From Acidovorax sp. sif1233 (GTDB lineage Bacteria; Pseudomonadota; Gammaproteobacteria; Burkholderiales; Burkholderiaceae_C), in NCBI RefSeq assembly GCF_019218755.1, contig NZ_JAHUWZ010000001.1, positions 372,001 to 436,000 on the forward strand: a DNA stretch of 64,000 nucleotides, written 5' to 3'. Of the stretch, positions 7,596-15,683 are shown in pieces. The stretch's first letter is position 1. Each line of letters opens with the position of its first letter. Below the pieces are notes generated by a model that was given only the letters and a program-made list of their open reading frames with translations, did not search any database and was not told the origin of the DNA. The position numbers and the translations under genes were made by a program.

Positions 7596-8771
7596 TCAGG
7601 CCGATGCCGACAGCACGTGGGCGACGGAGACCGAGCCGAGCCCGATCATGTGGGCCATGCCCCAGCGCGCGTTGGGGTGCTGGCGACCCTCCGCCTCGCC
7701 CCGCAGCTGGCGCGTGATTTCTGCCAACTGGCCGATGCCCGTGGGCCCGAGTGGGTGGCCCATGCCGATCAAGCCGCCCGATGCGTTGATGGCGCAGCGG
7801 CCACCAATCTGCGAAGCGCCACGCGCCAGATAGCGGGCGCCCTCGCCTGGCTCGCACACACCGATGGCTTCGCTGTACAACAGCTCTTCCACGGAGAAGG
7901 CGTCGTGCAGCTCCAGAAGATCGAGCTCCTTGGGCGCAATGCCCGCTTGTTCAAAAGCAGCCTCCGCGCTGGTGCGGACCAGCTCCACGGCGCTGTCGCC
8001 GTACTGCACCTCGGGGCGCTCGCTGCCTGCCACGGAAGCCTTCACGCGCACGCAGCGCCGCGCATCCAGTCCCAGCTTTCGGATGGCGTTGCCAGAAACC
8101 AGCATCACCGCCGCGGCCCCTTCGCCGCGTGGACAGCATTGCTGCACCGTGAGGTCGCCCACCACGCGCGGCGATGCGAGCACCTGCTCCAGCGTCCGGG
8201 GCTTGCGAAACTGAGCAAACGGATTGCGCGCTGCGTTGCCGTGGTTCTTCACCGCCACGCCGGCCATCTCCTCCACGGAGGCGCCGCGCTCGCGCAGGTA
8301 GGTGCGCGCCATCATCGCGAACTTCACCGCCGGAATGGTGGCGGTCTCGCTGAGCCTTTCCAGTCCGTCCTTGTTGGCAGCGCGGCGCCCGTCACCGTGC
8401 TTGTCCACGCCCACCGCCAGCACCACATCGCTCATGCCGCTAGCCACTTCCATGCATGCCTGCCGGAAAGCGAACGATCCAGAGGCCGACGCGTTTTCCA
8501 CCTGCGTCACCGCCAGACCCGTGGATCCCAGGTGGCGCAGCATCACGCGGCCGGCGGCCATGCCAATCGAGGTTGTGCCCACGTAGGCACTCTGCACACG
8601 GGCCCAGGAAACACCCGAGTCCTCGAGTGCGGCACGCACAGCCCTGAGGCCCAGCTCGGTGTAAGGTGTCTCGGTGGGGAACTGATAGGGGTGCAGACCG
8701 ACACCGGCGATGAACACACCGCCATGGGCATCCAGCCAGTTGCCTGAAGTGGATTGATTGGTATTGCTCAC
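7596..8771 (-). CDS. Thiolase-superfamily protein (SCP2-thiolase/lipid-transfer type) lacking the nucleophilic Cys
   Basis: A 391-residue thiolase fold of the SCP-x/Ltp kind that normally pairs with a DUF35 protein. It has the C-terminal catalytic motifs LHDAFSVEELL and NASGGLIGMGHPLGPTG. At the N-terminal nucleophile the sequence is VENASASGS: Ser95 (TCG, 8489-8487) stands where classical thiolases have Cys (usually NACASGS). Relatives lacking this Cys, such as the Ltp2-type aldolases of steroid side-chain breakdown, cleave by a retro-aldol reaction rather than thiolysis. An aldolase, or a modified thiolase, is therefore likely. The GTG start at 8771 overlaps the stop of the DUF35 gene (GTGA), so the two subunits are probably co-translated. 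The last gene-specific residues are SVAHVLSASA. Confidence 0.88.
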   Translation of the reverse strand: MSNTNQSTSGNWLDAHGGVFIAGVGLHPYQFPTETPYTELGLRAVRAALEDSGVSWARVQSAYVGTTSIGMAAGRVMLRHLGSTGLAVTQVENASASGSFAFRQACMEVASGMSDVVLAVGVDKHGDGRRAANKDGLERLSETATIPAVKFAMMARTYLRERGASVEEMAGVAVKNHGNAARNPFAQFRKPRTLEQVLASPRVVGDLTVQQCCPRGEGAAAVMLVSGNAIRKLGLDARRCVRVKASVAGSERPEVQYGDSAVELVRTSAEAAFEQAGIAPKELDLLELHDAFSVEELLYSEAIGVCEPGEGARYLARGASQIGGRCAINASGGLIGMGHPLGPTGIGQLAEITRQLRGEAEGRQHPNARWGMAHMIGLGSVSVAHVLSASA

Positions 8772-9199
8772 TGCACGGCTCCTTCATTCGCGGGCACAAA
8801 GCGGCAGGCGTAAACACCTTCTTCCCGCTTCACCTCGGCAACGGCACGAACCGCCATGCCGTGCTTCAGCGCCGTCTCGTCCCCAACGGCCATCACACCT
8901 TCTTCGACGATGCCGGGCGCGATGCGGATGTCTCCAGCAATGCTGGGCGCCGCCATGCCAGGCAACAGCGGCACGTGCAGGGTCACGAACTCCAGCAACT
9001 CTCCGCCCCCCGGGCGCGTGACGCGTTGCGCTCCGCTCAGCGGGTCTCCGCAGTGCATGCATCCCGGTGCGTTGGCAGGAAAACTCATCCCACCGCAGGC
9101 GCCGCACTGCGCAAAGAAGAAGTTGAGCGAGTGGCCGTCATCAGCCAGCTCATACAGAGTCGGCTGCAACGGCTTCAAGGAGGTCTTTGAATCGGTCAT
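8768..9199 (-). CDS. DUF35 OB-fold/zinc-ribbon protein, partner of the thiolase-like protein
   Basis: A 143-residue acyl-CoA-associated OB-fold protein. Its N-terminal zinc ribbon has Cys32, Cys35, Cys47 and Cys50 (CGAC, then CMHC), followed by the OB fold (GELLEFVTLHVPLLPGM and GIVEEGVMAVGDETALKHGMAVRAV). DUF35 proteins form complexes with SCP2-type thiolases or aldolases, and in some systems with MaoC-like hydratases, and are needed for their activity. The start is the ATG at 9199; no strong ribosome-binding site precedes it. The longer frame upstream to 10159 only shadows the receptor gene. The stop overlaps the start of the thiolase-like gene, the usual arrangement for such a pair. Confidence 0.9.
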   Translation of the reverse strand: MTDSKTSLKPLQPTLYELADDGHSLNFFFAQCGACGGMSFPANAPGCMHCGDPLSGAQRVTRPGGGELLEFVTLHVPLLPGMAAPSIAGDIRIAPGIVEEGVMAVGDETALKHGMAVRAVAEVKREEGVYACRFVPANEGAVQ

Positions 9200-9258
9200 A
9201 GAAAGAAGGGGGTGAAAGGGAAAGGTGGGGGGGCGGGCATGTAGTGCCCGCGACCCCG

Positions 9259-10239
9259 TCAATCGAGCTTGGCGCCCGACTGCTGAACAACCGCACGCCA
9301 CCGGGTCATCTCCGATTTCACGAAGGCACCCAGCTTGGCGTCGCGCAGGCCGGCGAGCGGGACACTGCCGAATTTCTCGGTGGCTTGCAGCATTTCGGGG
9401 TGAACGATGGCCTTGGCGATCTCGTCGCCCAGGCGCTTCACGATGTCCGGCGGCGTCTTGGTCGGAACGAACACCGCGCCCCAGGCCGTGGATTCCGCTT
9501 CGGGAACGCCCAGCTCGCCCACGGTGGGCACGTCGGGGGAGCTGGACAAACGCTTTTTGGAGGTGACCGCCAGCGCCTTGAGCTTGTTCGCCTGCACCTG
9601 GGGCAACACCACCGCCGGGTAGTCGAACATCAGGTCGATGCTCCCGGCCATCAGGTCGCTCAGTGCCGGCGCGCTGCCGCGGTATGGCACATGGGTCATC
9701 TTGATGCCCGCGGCGGTCTGGAACAACTCGGCCGTCAGGTGGGTGCCCGTGCCTGGACCGGCGGAGCCGTAGTTGAGCTTGCCGGGATTGGCCTTGGCAT
9801 AGGCAATCAGCTCGGGCACCGTCTTGAACGGGCGTGAGGGGTTGATCACCAGCATGAGCGGCGTTTCCGACATGGCATGCACGGGCACGAAGTCCGTCAC
9901 GGGGTCGTAGCGCACGTTCTTGTACAGCGCCAGATTGGCGCCATGCGTTCCCTGCGTGCCGTAAATGATGGTGTAGCCGTCTGGCGGCTGGCGCGAAGCC
10001 GACTCCACACCGATGGAGCCACCGGCACCGGGACGGTTGTCCACCACCACCGACTGTCCCAGCTGTGCGCTGAGCAGCTTGGCCAAAAGCCGCGACGTGT
10101 TGTCCGTGATGCCCCCGGGTGGGAACGGCACCACGAAGGTGATGGGCTTGCTCGGCCACGTATCTCCTGCTGCATGCAGGACGCCAAAGGCCAACGAGGC
10201 AATGACAAAAACAATCAGTTCTCGGAAGGTTCTACGCAT
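9259..10239 (-). CDS. Bug-family tripartite tricarboxylate (TTT) receptor
   Basis: A 326-residue Bug receptor, the second in this arm. The signal peptide is MRRTFRELIVFVIASLAFGVLHA, then come WPSKPITFVVPFPPGGITDN, VVVDNRPGAGGSIGVESA and YTIIYGTQGTHGANLALYKN. The ATG at 10239 is preceded by ATGGAGACAAGC, a good ribosome-binding site at the right spacing, so I prefer it over the frame starts at 10251 and 10353. It is the first gene of the minus arm and faces the IclR gene across a 188-base gap with putative operators. The two receptors are clearly similar but not copies, so they may bind different acids or act at different concentrations. Confidence 0.93.
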   Translation of the reverse strand: MRRTFRELIVFVIASLAFGVLHAAGDTWPSKPITFVVPFPPGGITDNTSRLLAKLLSAQLGQSVVVDNRPGAGGSIGVESASRQPPDGYTIIYGTQGTHGANLALYKNVRYDPVTDFVPVHAMSETPLMLVINPSRPFKTVPELIAYAKANPGKLNYGSAGPGTGTHLTAELFQTAAGIKMTHVPYRGSAPALSDLMAGSIDLMFDYPAVVLPQVQANKLKALAVTSKKRLSSSPDVPTVGELGVPEAESTAWGAVFVPTKTPPDIVKRLGDEIAKAIVHPEMLQATEKFGSVPLAGLRDAKLGAFVKSEMTRWRAVVQQSGAKLD

Positions 10240-10277
10240 GCTTGTCTCCATTTTTGTTGCCACTTCATTGCGGCTGG

Positions 10278-10416
10278 TCGTAGAATACTTCAATATTTCG
10301 TAGAAATGCAAGAAATCTTGTGAGCTGCATTCAAAAGAAAATTTGAATCTCATAAGGAATGGCCTGCTGCAATCGCGCTCACCTCAAAGTTATGATTCGT
10401 TGACATCTACGAAATA
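10278..10416. promoter_or_regulatory. Putative IclR operator set in the divergent promoter
   Basis: TATTTCGTAGA at 10294-10304 is repeated exactly inverted at 10406-10416 (TCTACGAAATA). A further copy of the core, TCGTAGAA, occurs at 10278-10285, 21 bases (two helical turns) before the TCGTAGAA at 10299-10306. The 10406 site lies just before the IclR start and directly follows a TTGACA (10400-10405). This arrangement fits an IclR-family dimer of dimers that controls both arms and itself. Binding has not been shown. Confidence 0.6.
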
Positions 10417-10427
10417 CCGGAGAACTT

Positions 10428-11240
10428 ATGCCAACCATTGTCCCCGCCGCTTCTCGCACCATGGCCCTGCTGGAGGTCTTTGCCCGGGAGCGCCGCGAAC
10501 TCTCCAATTCAGACCTTGCGCGCCTGATGGACCTTCCCGAGAGCAGCTGCTCCGATCTGCTGCACACGCTGCATGAGTTGGGCTACCTGATGCGGACGGC
10601 GCGAACCCGACGCTTCTATCCAACGGCCCGTCTGCTCACGATTGCCAAAGGCATCGCTGCGGGTGATTCGCTCTACGCCGTGGCGTCCGAGGCGTGCGAG
10701 TTGCTGCGTGACAAGACGGGAGAGACAGGGATGTGCGGCCGCGTGGAGGCGGGCGTGGTCAAGGTACTGGCGTTTGCCGAGGGAACTCATCCGCTGCGCT
10801 ATGTGGAAAACGTGGGCAACAAGATTGCGTTGCACGTGTCCGCGCTGGGCAAGGCGGCGCTGTCGCTGGGTACACCCGAAGAAGCCGCACGCCAGCTGCG
10901 GCTCAAGCCGCTCAAGCAGATCGCCCCCGGGTCCATCACGGACCTCGCAGCACTGGAGGCACAGATCGAACAAGCACGCCAGCAAGGCTGGATCTGGGTG
11001 GAAAACGAAGGCTTCGACGGCCTGGCCGCCATCGCCGTCGCTGGCTACCTGGGCGATGAACCCCTCGCGCTGTCGATCGCCGGCCCCACCGAACGCCTTC
11101 GCCGTACCAAGGACGCCTGCCTGCAAGCCTTGCAAGAGGTGCAGGCACTTGTGTTCCACCCCCAGAACGCGGCTCCCACGCTGCGCGCCACGGCATCCGG
11201 CCGGCGCGGCGCGGGCGCCAAAGACACCACCGCCGCCTAG
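10428..11240 (+). CDS. IclR-family transcriptional regulator
   Basis: A 270-residue IclR-type regulator. The N-terminal winged helix-turn-helix covers about residues 5-70 (RTMALLEVFARERRELSNSDLARLMDLPESSCSDLLHTLHELGYLMR). The C-terminal effector domain has GMCGRVEAGVVKVLAF, LHVSALGKAAL and GWIWVENEGFDGLAAIAVAGYLGDE. Members bind small aromatic or aliphatic acids or their CoA esters and may activate or repress. GGAG lies about six bases before the ATG at 10428. It is divergent from the Bug/DUF35/thiolase arm and is followed in the same direction, 36 bases later, by the acyl-CoA dehydrogenase. It is therefore the natural regulator of both operons. Confidence 0.93.
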   Translation: MPTIVPAASRTMALLEVFARERRELSNSDLARLMDLPESSCSDLLHTLHELGYLMRTARTRRFYPTARLLTIAKGIAAGDSLYAVASEACELLRDKTGETGMCGRVEAGVVKVLAFAEGTHPLRYVENVGNKIALHVSALGKAALSLGTPEEAARQLRLKPLKQIAPGSITDLAALEAQIEQARQQGWIWVENEGFDGLAAIAVAGYLGDEPLALSIAGPTERLRRTKDACLQALQEVQALVFHPQNAAPTLRATASGRRGAGAKDTTAA

Positions 11241-11276
11241 CGGCGGATCCATGCATTCAACCCAGGAGACCTAGCC

Positions 11277-12425
11277 ATGTATGCAACGATGAATTCCGAA
11301 CAAGAAATGCTGCGCGACAGCGTGCGCCGCTTCATGAAAAGCGAAGTCGCTCCCCGCGTCGCCCAGCACGACAGGGACAAGACCTTTCCCTTCGAGCTTC
11401 TCAAGGAGCTGTCGCAGTTCGGATACATCGGCGGCAGGCTGCCCGAGGCCCTGGGCGGCATGGACATGGACCAGATGACCTGGGCGATGCTCATGGAAGA
11501 GGCGGGCTACACGTGGCTGTCGTTGCGCACGATGGTGAACATCACCAATGCGGCCATCAACAAGCTGGCCGCAGAGGCGAACGAGGAGCAGCGCGAACGC
11601 TTCCTGAAGCCTTTGCTGGCATCTGACCGCCGCGTGTTCAACGCCATCAGCGAGCCAGGCACGGGCTCCAACATCGCCCAGGTCCAGACCCGTGCAGACC
11701 TGCAGGGGGACCACTACGTCCTCAACGGCCGAAAACTGTGGATCACGAACGGGGCATTTGGCGACTTCGGCATCGTGGTCGCGCGTACGTTCAGCCCCGA
11801 CTGCCAGGGGCAGCTCTCCACCTTCCTTGTGGAGCGCGAGGTGTCTCCGTATGAAGTGCGCAACGTCGACACGATGGTGCTGCGCAGCACCGGCACGGCG
11901 GAGCTGGCATTCGACAATGTCAAGGTGCCCCGCGAGAACCTGCTGGGCGAGGAAGGCAAGGCGCTCAAGAAGATGCTCATCGGCCTGGACGGCGCCCGTG
12001 TCAACATTGCCATGGGTGCGGTCGGCGCCGCGCAAGCGGCCCTCGACCTCTCGATCGACTATGCCCGCACCCGTACACAGTTCGGCAAGCCCATCGGCAG
12101 CTTCCAGCTGGTGCAAAAGCTCATCGTGGACATGACGATCCGGGTGGAAGCCGCACGCGCACTGAGCCTGCGTGCCGCTGCCGCGCTGGATGCCAATGCC
12201 GATGCGCGCACCGCCTGCTCCATTGCCAAGCTCTACGCCACCGAGGCTGCGCATGAAGTGGCCAGCATGGCACTGCAAGTGCATGGCGGGCTGGGTTACG
12301 CCACCGACTACCCCATTGAGCGCATCTTTCGCGACACGCGCGGCGGAACGATTCCCGAAGGCACCACCGAAGTGCAGACCTTGATCGCAGGTCGGGAAAT
12401 CCTGGGCATCTCGGCGATTGCCTGA
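11277..12425 (+). CDS. Acyl-CoA dehydrogenase
   Basis: A 382-residue flavin acyl-CoA dehydrogenase of normal length. It shows the helical N-domain, the FAD/substrate strand region (FNAISEPGTGSNIAQVQTRA, LNGRKLWITNGAFGDFGIVVART), the conserved YARTRTQFGKPIGSFQLVQ, and IFRDTRGGTIPEGTTEVQ near the end, in which Glu361 is the expected catalytic base. It would introduce the alpha,beta double bond that the hydratase of the opposite arm uses, passing electrons to ETF. GGAGACC lies upstream of the ATG at 11277. It is the second gene of the plus arm. The chain-length or ring preference cannot be inferred. Confidence 0.95.
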   Translation: MYATMNSEQEMLRDSVRRFMKSEVAPRVAQHDRDKTFPFELLKELSQFGYIGGRLPEALGGMDMDQMTWAMLMEEAGYTWLSLRTMVNITNAAINKLAAEANEEQRERFLKPLLASDRRVFNAISEPGTGSNIAQVQTRADLQGDHYVLNGRKLWITNGAFGDFGIVVARTFSPDCQGQLSTFLVEREVSPYEVRNVDTMVLRSTGTAELAFDNVKVPRENLLGEEGKALKKMLIGLDGARVNIAMGAVGAAQAALDLSIDYARTRTQFGKPIGSFQLVQKLIVDMTIRVEAARALSLRAAAALDANADARTACSIAKLYATEAAHEVASMALQVHGGLGYATDYPIERIFRDTRGGTIPEGTTEVQTLIAGREILGISAIA

Positions 12426-12462
12426 GCCTCCACGCCACCCCAATAACGACCAGGAGACAAGA

Positions 12463-14577
12463 TTGACAGACCTTTCACGACTGATCCGCCCCCGCTCGAT
12501 TGCCCTCGTGGGCGCCTCGGACCGCCCGCAAAGCATCGGCGAGCGCACGCTGACCAATCTGCTGGACCATTCCGAGTTCGACGGAGACATCTACCTCGTC
12601 AACCCGACCAAGGCGGAGATCCGCGGGCACCGTTGCTGGCCCAGCGTTGCGTCACTGCCAGCCGCGCCCGACGTTGCTGTGATCGTGGTGCCCGCATCCG
12701 GCGTGCTGGCCGTGGCGGAGGAATGTGCCAACCGGGGCGTCCTTTTTGCCATCGTGTTGACATCGGGCTTTGGCGAGGCAGGCGAAGAAGGCGAACGCGC
12801 TCAGGTGCGCCTCAAGGAAATCGCCGACGCGGGCGGCATGCGCCTGTACGGGCCGAACTGCCCGGGCCTCACCAACGTCAACCACCGCCTGGGACTGACT
12901 TTCTCGCCATCCTTCCCGCACGACCTCGTCAAGGGTCCCATTGGCCTGGCCACGCAAGGTGGCGGCCTGGGGCGCAACGTGATGCAGGCCATGGACCGCG
13001 GCATTGGCATTGGCCTGTGGGCCTCCACCGGCAACGAGGTGGACTTGCAGGTGGCCGACTTCATCCATTACATGGCCGATGCACCCGACATCAAGGTGAT
13101 CGTGACCCTGCTGGAAGGCATCAAGGATGGCGCGAAGTTCGTGGCTGCCGTGAACCGCGCAGCCGCCAATGGCAAGCCAGTCATTGCGCTCAAGGTCGGC
13201 AAGTCTGAGTACGGGCAAAAGGCGGCGCAATCGCACACAGCGTCCCTCACGGGGTCGGCCGAGGTGAACAGCGCGGTGTTCAGACAGTGCGGTGTGATCG
13301 AGGTCGATGACATCGACGAGCTTGTCGATGCAGCCTGGCTGTTCGCACGCGCGGAGCCGCCCCCAAGCGAAGGGGTGGCCATCTACACCTCTTCGGGCGG
13401 GACGGCGGCGTTGACGGCGGATGCTGTGGGCACCGCAGGCCTGACCCTCGCTCAGTTCACCCCGCACACGCGGGAGGTGCTGGCCTCGCTGCTGCCCGAC
13501 TTCGCGGCGCTGGACAACCCGGTGGACACCACCGCCGCCGTGCTGAGCGATGCTGCGCTGATCGAAAAATCGCTGAGCGCGGTGGCCGTGGACCCGAACC
13601 TCGGTTGCGTGATCGTTCCGATTGCACTGGACTATGGCGACACCACGATCCAGCTGGCGCGCACCATCATCGCGGCGCAGAAAGGCTGCGCAACACCCAT
13701 CATTCCCATCTGGATGAGTGACCGCATGGGGGAGGGGTATCGCATGCTGGTCGAAGGCGGTTTCGCCCCGCCGCGTTCGGTGGGCAAAGCCATCAAGGCC
13801 ATTCAGCGCTGGGTTGAATATGGCCGCTGGAAGCGCTCGCGTGGCACCCAGCCGCCCATGCAGCCTGTGGTCGTTCTGCCGCCAGCCGCCGCCACCCTCA
13901 GCCTGTCTGAAGCGCAGGCCAAAGGCCAGCTGCAGGCTGCGGGGATCGGCCTGCTGCCCAACATGCTCGCGTCCACCATGGAAGAAGCGTTGGTGACCGC
14001 CAACGCCATGGGCTACCCCGTCGTGGCCAAGATCGCCAGCGAGCAGATCGTCCACAAGTCGGACATCGGCGGCGTCAAGGTGGGGCTGCAAAATGCCGAC
14101 GAACTGCGCCAGGCCTGGGCGGACATCATGGACGCCGCGAAGCACCACCGGCCCGACGCGCACATCGACGGCCTGCTGATCGAGAAGATGGCGCCCCGCG
14201 GCGGGCTGGAGCTGATGGTCGGCGTTACGCGCGACCCGGTGTTCGGCCACGTGATGACCTTCGGCCTGGGGGGCATTTACGTGGAGATCCTGCGCGATGT
14301 GACACGCCGCATGTTGCCGCTCAGCGCCAGCGAGGCCGCGGCGATGGTGCGTGAGATGCGGTGCTTTCCCCTGCTGGAAGGTGCGCGCGGCCGCCCAGCG
14401 GCGGACCTGGAGGCGCTGCAGACGCTGCTGCTGCGCATCTCGGACTTCGTGATGCACAACGCTGGCCGCATCGAGGAAATGGACCTCAACCCGGTGTGGA
14501 TTGGCGCCCGCGGAGAAGGCGTTTTGCCGCTGGACGCCGTGATCATCGAAAGAACCGCCGAAGGAGCGTCCGCATGA
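12463..14577 (+). CDS. NDP-forming acyl-CoA ligase (acetyl/pimeloyl-CoA synthetase type)
   Basis: A 704-residue single-chain acyl-CoA synthetase of the NDP-forming (ACD/succinyl-CoA-ligase-like) type. Order: CoA-binding Rossmann domain (IRPRSIALVGASDRPQS), flavodoxin-like ligase domains with the phosphate-carrying histidine His258 (QSHTASLTGS), and a C-terminal ATP-grasp domain (VAKIASEQIVHKSDIGGVKVGL, then MTFGLGGIYVEILRDV). It activates a free acid with ATP or GTP and CoA. The start is taken as a TTG at 12463, five bases after AGGAGA; an in-frame ATG at 12418 would overlap the dehydrogenase gene and lacks a ribosome-binding site. Together with the CoA-transferase that overlaps its end, it gives two ways to load CoA in one operon. 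Confidence 0.9.
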   Translation: MTDLSRLIRPRSIALVGASDRPQSIGERTLTNLLDHSEFDGDIYLVNPTKAEIRGHRCWPSVASLPAAPDVAVIVVPASGVLAVAEECANRGVLFAIVLTSGFGEAGEEGERAQVRLKEIADAGGMRLYGPNCPGLTNVNHRLGLTFSPSFPHDLVKGPIGLATQGGGLGRNVMQAMDRGIGIGLWASTGNEVDLQVADFIHYMADAPDIKVIVTLLEGIKDGAKFVAAVNRAAANGKPVIALKVGKSEYGQKAAQSHTASLTGSAEVNSAVFRQCGVIEVDDIDELVDAAWLFARAEPPPSEGVAIYTSSGGTAALTADAVGTAGLTLAQFTPHTREVLASLLPDFAALDNPVDTTAAVLSDAALIEKSLSAVAVDPNLGCVIVPIALDYGDTTIQLARTIIAAQKGCATPIIPIWMSDRMGEGYRMLVEGGFAPPRSVGKAIKAIQRWVEYGRWKRSRGTQPPMQPVVVLPPAAATLSLSEAQAKGQLQAAGIGLLPNMLASTMEEALVTANAMGYPVVAKIASEQIVHKSDIGGVKVGLQNADELRQAWADIMDAAKHHRPDAHIDGLLIEKMAPRGGLELMVGVTRDPVFGHVMTFGLGGIYVEILRDVTRRMLPLSASEAAAMVREMRCFPLLEGARGRPAADLEALQTLLLRISDFVMHNAGRIEEMDLNPVWIGARGEGVLPLDAVIIERTAEGASA

Positions 14578-15680
14578 CGGCCACCGCCGCCCGGCCGCCG
14601 TTGCAGGGCATCACGGTGGTGGATTTCAGCGAGCTGCTGCCGGGGCCGTTTCTGACGCAGAACTTGGCGGAGATGGGCGCACGCATCATCAAGATCGAGC
14701 GCCCGCCGCATGGCGACAACGCCCGTCACCTGGGCCAGGGCGCTTTCGAGGCCGTGAACCGGGGCAAGCAGAGCCTGTTGGTGGACCTCAAGGACGAAGT
14801 CCAGCGCGACAAGGTCCGCGAGCTGATCGCGTCGGCCGATGTCGTGGTCGAGTCCTACCGCCCTGGCGTGATGGCGCGCCTGGGCTTGGATGCCGCTTCG
14901 CTCTGCCAGGCGCATCCGCAACTCATCTATGTGTCTCTCAGCGGCTACGGCCAGACCGGTCCCTGGGCCGACCTGCCGGGGCATGACATCAACTACCTGG
15001 CTGCCGCGGGGGTGCTGGCCGTCTCGGGTACGCCGGACGGCGCACCCGCGCAGAGCTTCGGCCTGCCCGTGGCCGATCTGTGCGGAACCATGTACGCGCT
15101 GTCCGCCACACTCGCCGCGCTGTTTCAGCGCCAGGCCACCGGCCGGGGGCAGCATCTGGACGTGGCGCTGGCCGATTGCGCCTTGCACTGGATGAACCCG
15201 CGGCTGGGCGCCTACCGCTCCGCAGGCGCAGGCACGCTGCAAGCGCAGCGCGAGGCAACGCTGGTGAAGGCGGCTTACGGCGCCTTCCGGTGCAAGGATG
15301 GCCGCTACGTGTCGATTGCTGCGCTGGAGGATCATTTCTGGAAGCGCCTGTGTGCGGTGCTGGACCTGGCTCCCTTCGACGGCGCGAAGTACGCCACCCA
15401 CAAGGCGAGAAAATCTGTGGCGGATGCGATCAACCTGCGCATCGAGCAGGCCATGCAGCACCTGGATTCGCACGAGGCCTTTGAACTGCTGTGCCGGCAC
15501 GATGTGCCCGCCGCGCCAGTGGTGCCGCCCGCAGAGTTGGCCGCCCAGCCGCACTTTGCCTCACGCGGCAAATTCGCTCCCGGCGAAGACTTGCCCTTGG
15601 TCAGGTTCCCCGTTCCACTCGAGGGAATGGGCGGTGCGGACCTTGCAGGCGCACCGCAGCTCGGCAGTTCAGGCTGGTAG
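14574..15680 (+). CDS. CaiB/BaiF (family III) CoA-transferase
   Basis: A 368-residue family III CoA-transferase. The N-terminal LQGITVVDFSELLPGPFLTQNLAEMGA and IIKIERPPHGDNAR are typical. LSGYGQTGPWADLPGHDINYLA contains the catalytic Asp138, which forms the acyl anhydride intermediate. The protein moves CoA between a donor thioester and the pathway acid. The ATG at 14574 overlaps the ligase stop as ATGA, and AAGGAGCG lies upstream, so translation is coupled. Family members use succinyl-CoA, acetyl-CoA or a later pathway intermediate as donor, so this enzyme could recycle CoA from a product back to the incoming acid. It is slightly shorter than the roughly 400-residue average. Confidence 0.92.
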   Translation: MTATAARPPLQGITVVDFSELLPGPFLTQNLAEMGARIIKIERPPHGDNARHLGQGAFEAVNRGKQSLLVDLKDEVQRDKVRELIASADVVVESYRPGVMARLGLDAASLCQAHPQLIYVSLSGYGQTGPWADLPGHDINYLAAAGVLAVSGTPDGAPAQSFGLPVADLCGTMYALSATLAALFQRQATGRGQHLDVALADCALHWMNPRLGAYRSAGAGTLQAQREATLVKAAYGAFRCKDGRYVSIAALEDHFWKRLCAVLDLAPFDGAKYATHKARKSVADAINLRIEQAMQHLDSHEAFELLCRHDVPAAPVVPPAELAAQPHFASRGKFAPGEDLPLVRFPVPLEGMGGADLAGAPQLGSSGW

Positions 15681-15683
15681 GCC

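Noticed and set aside
12652..14457. A 601-codon minus-strand frame opposite the NDP-forming ligase
   Set aside because: It is rich in His, Arg, Gly and Ala without domain similarity, as expected of the shadow of a GC-rich gene. The plus-strand gene has all family motifs.
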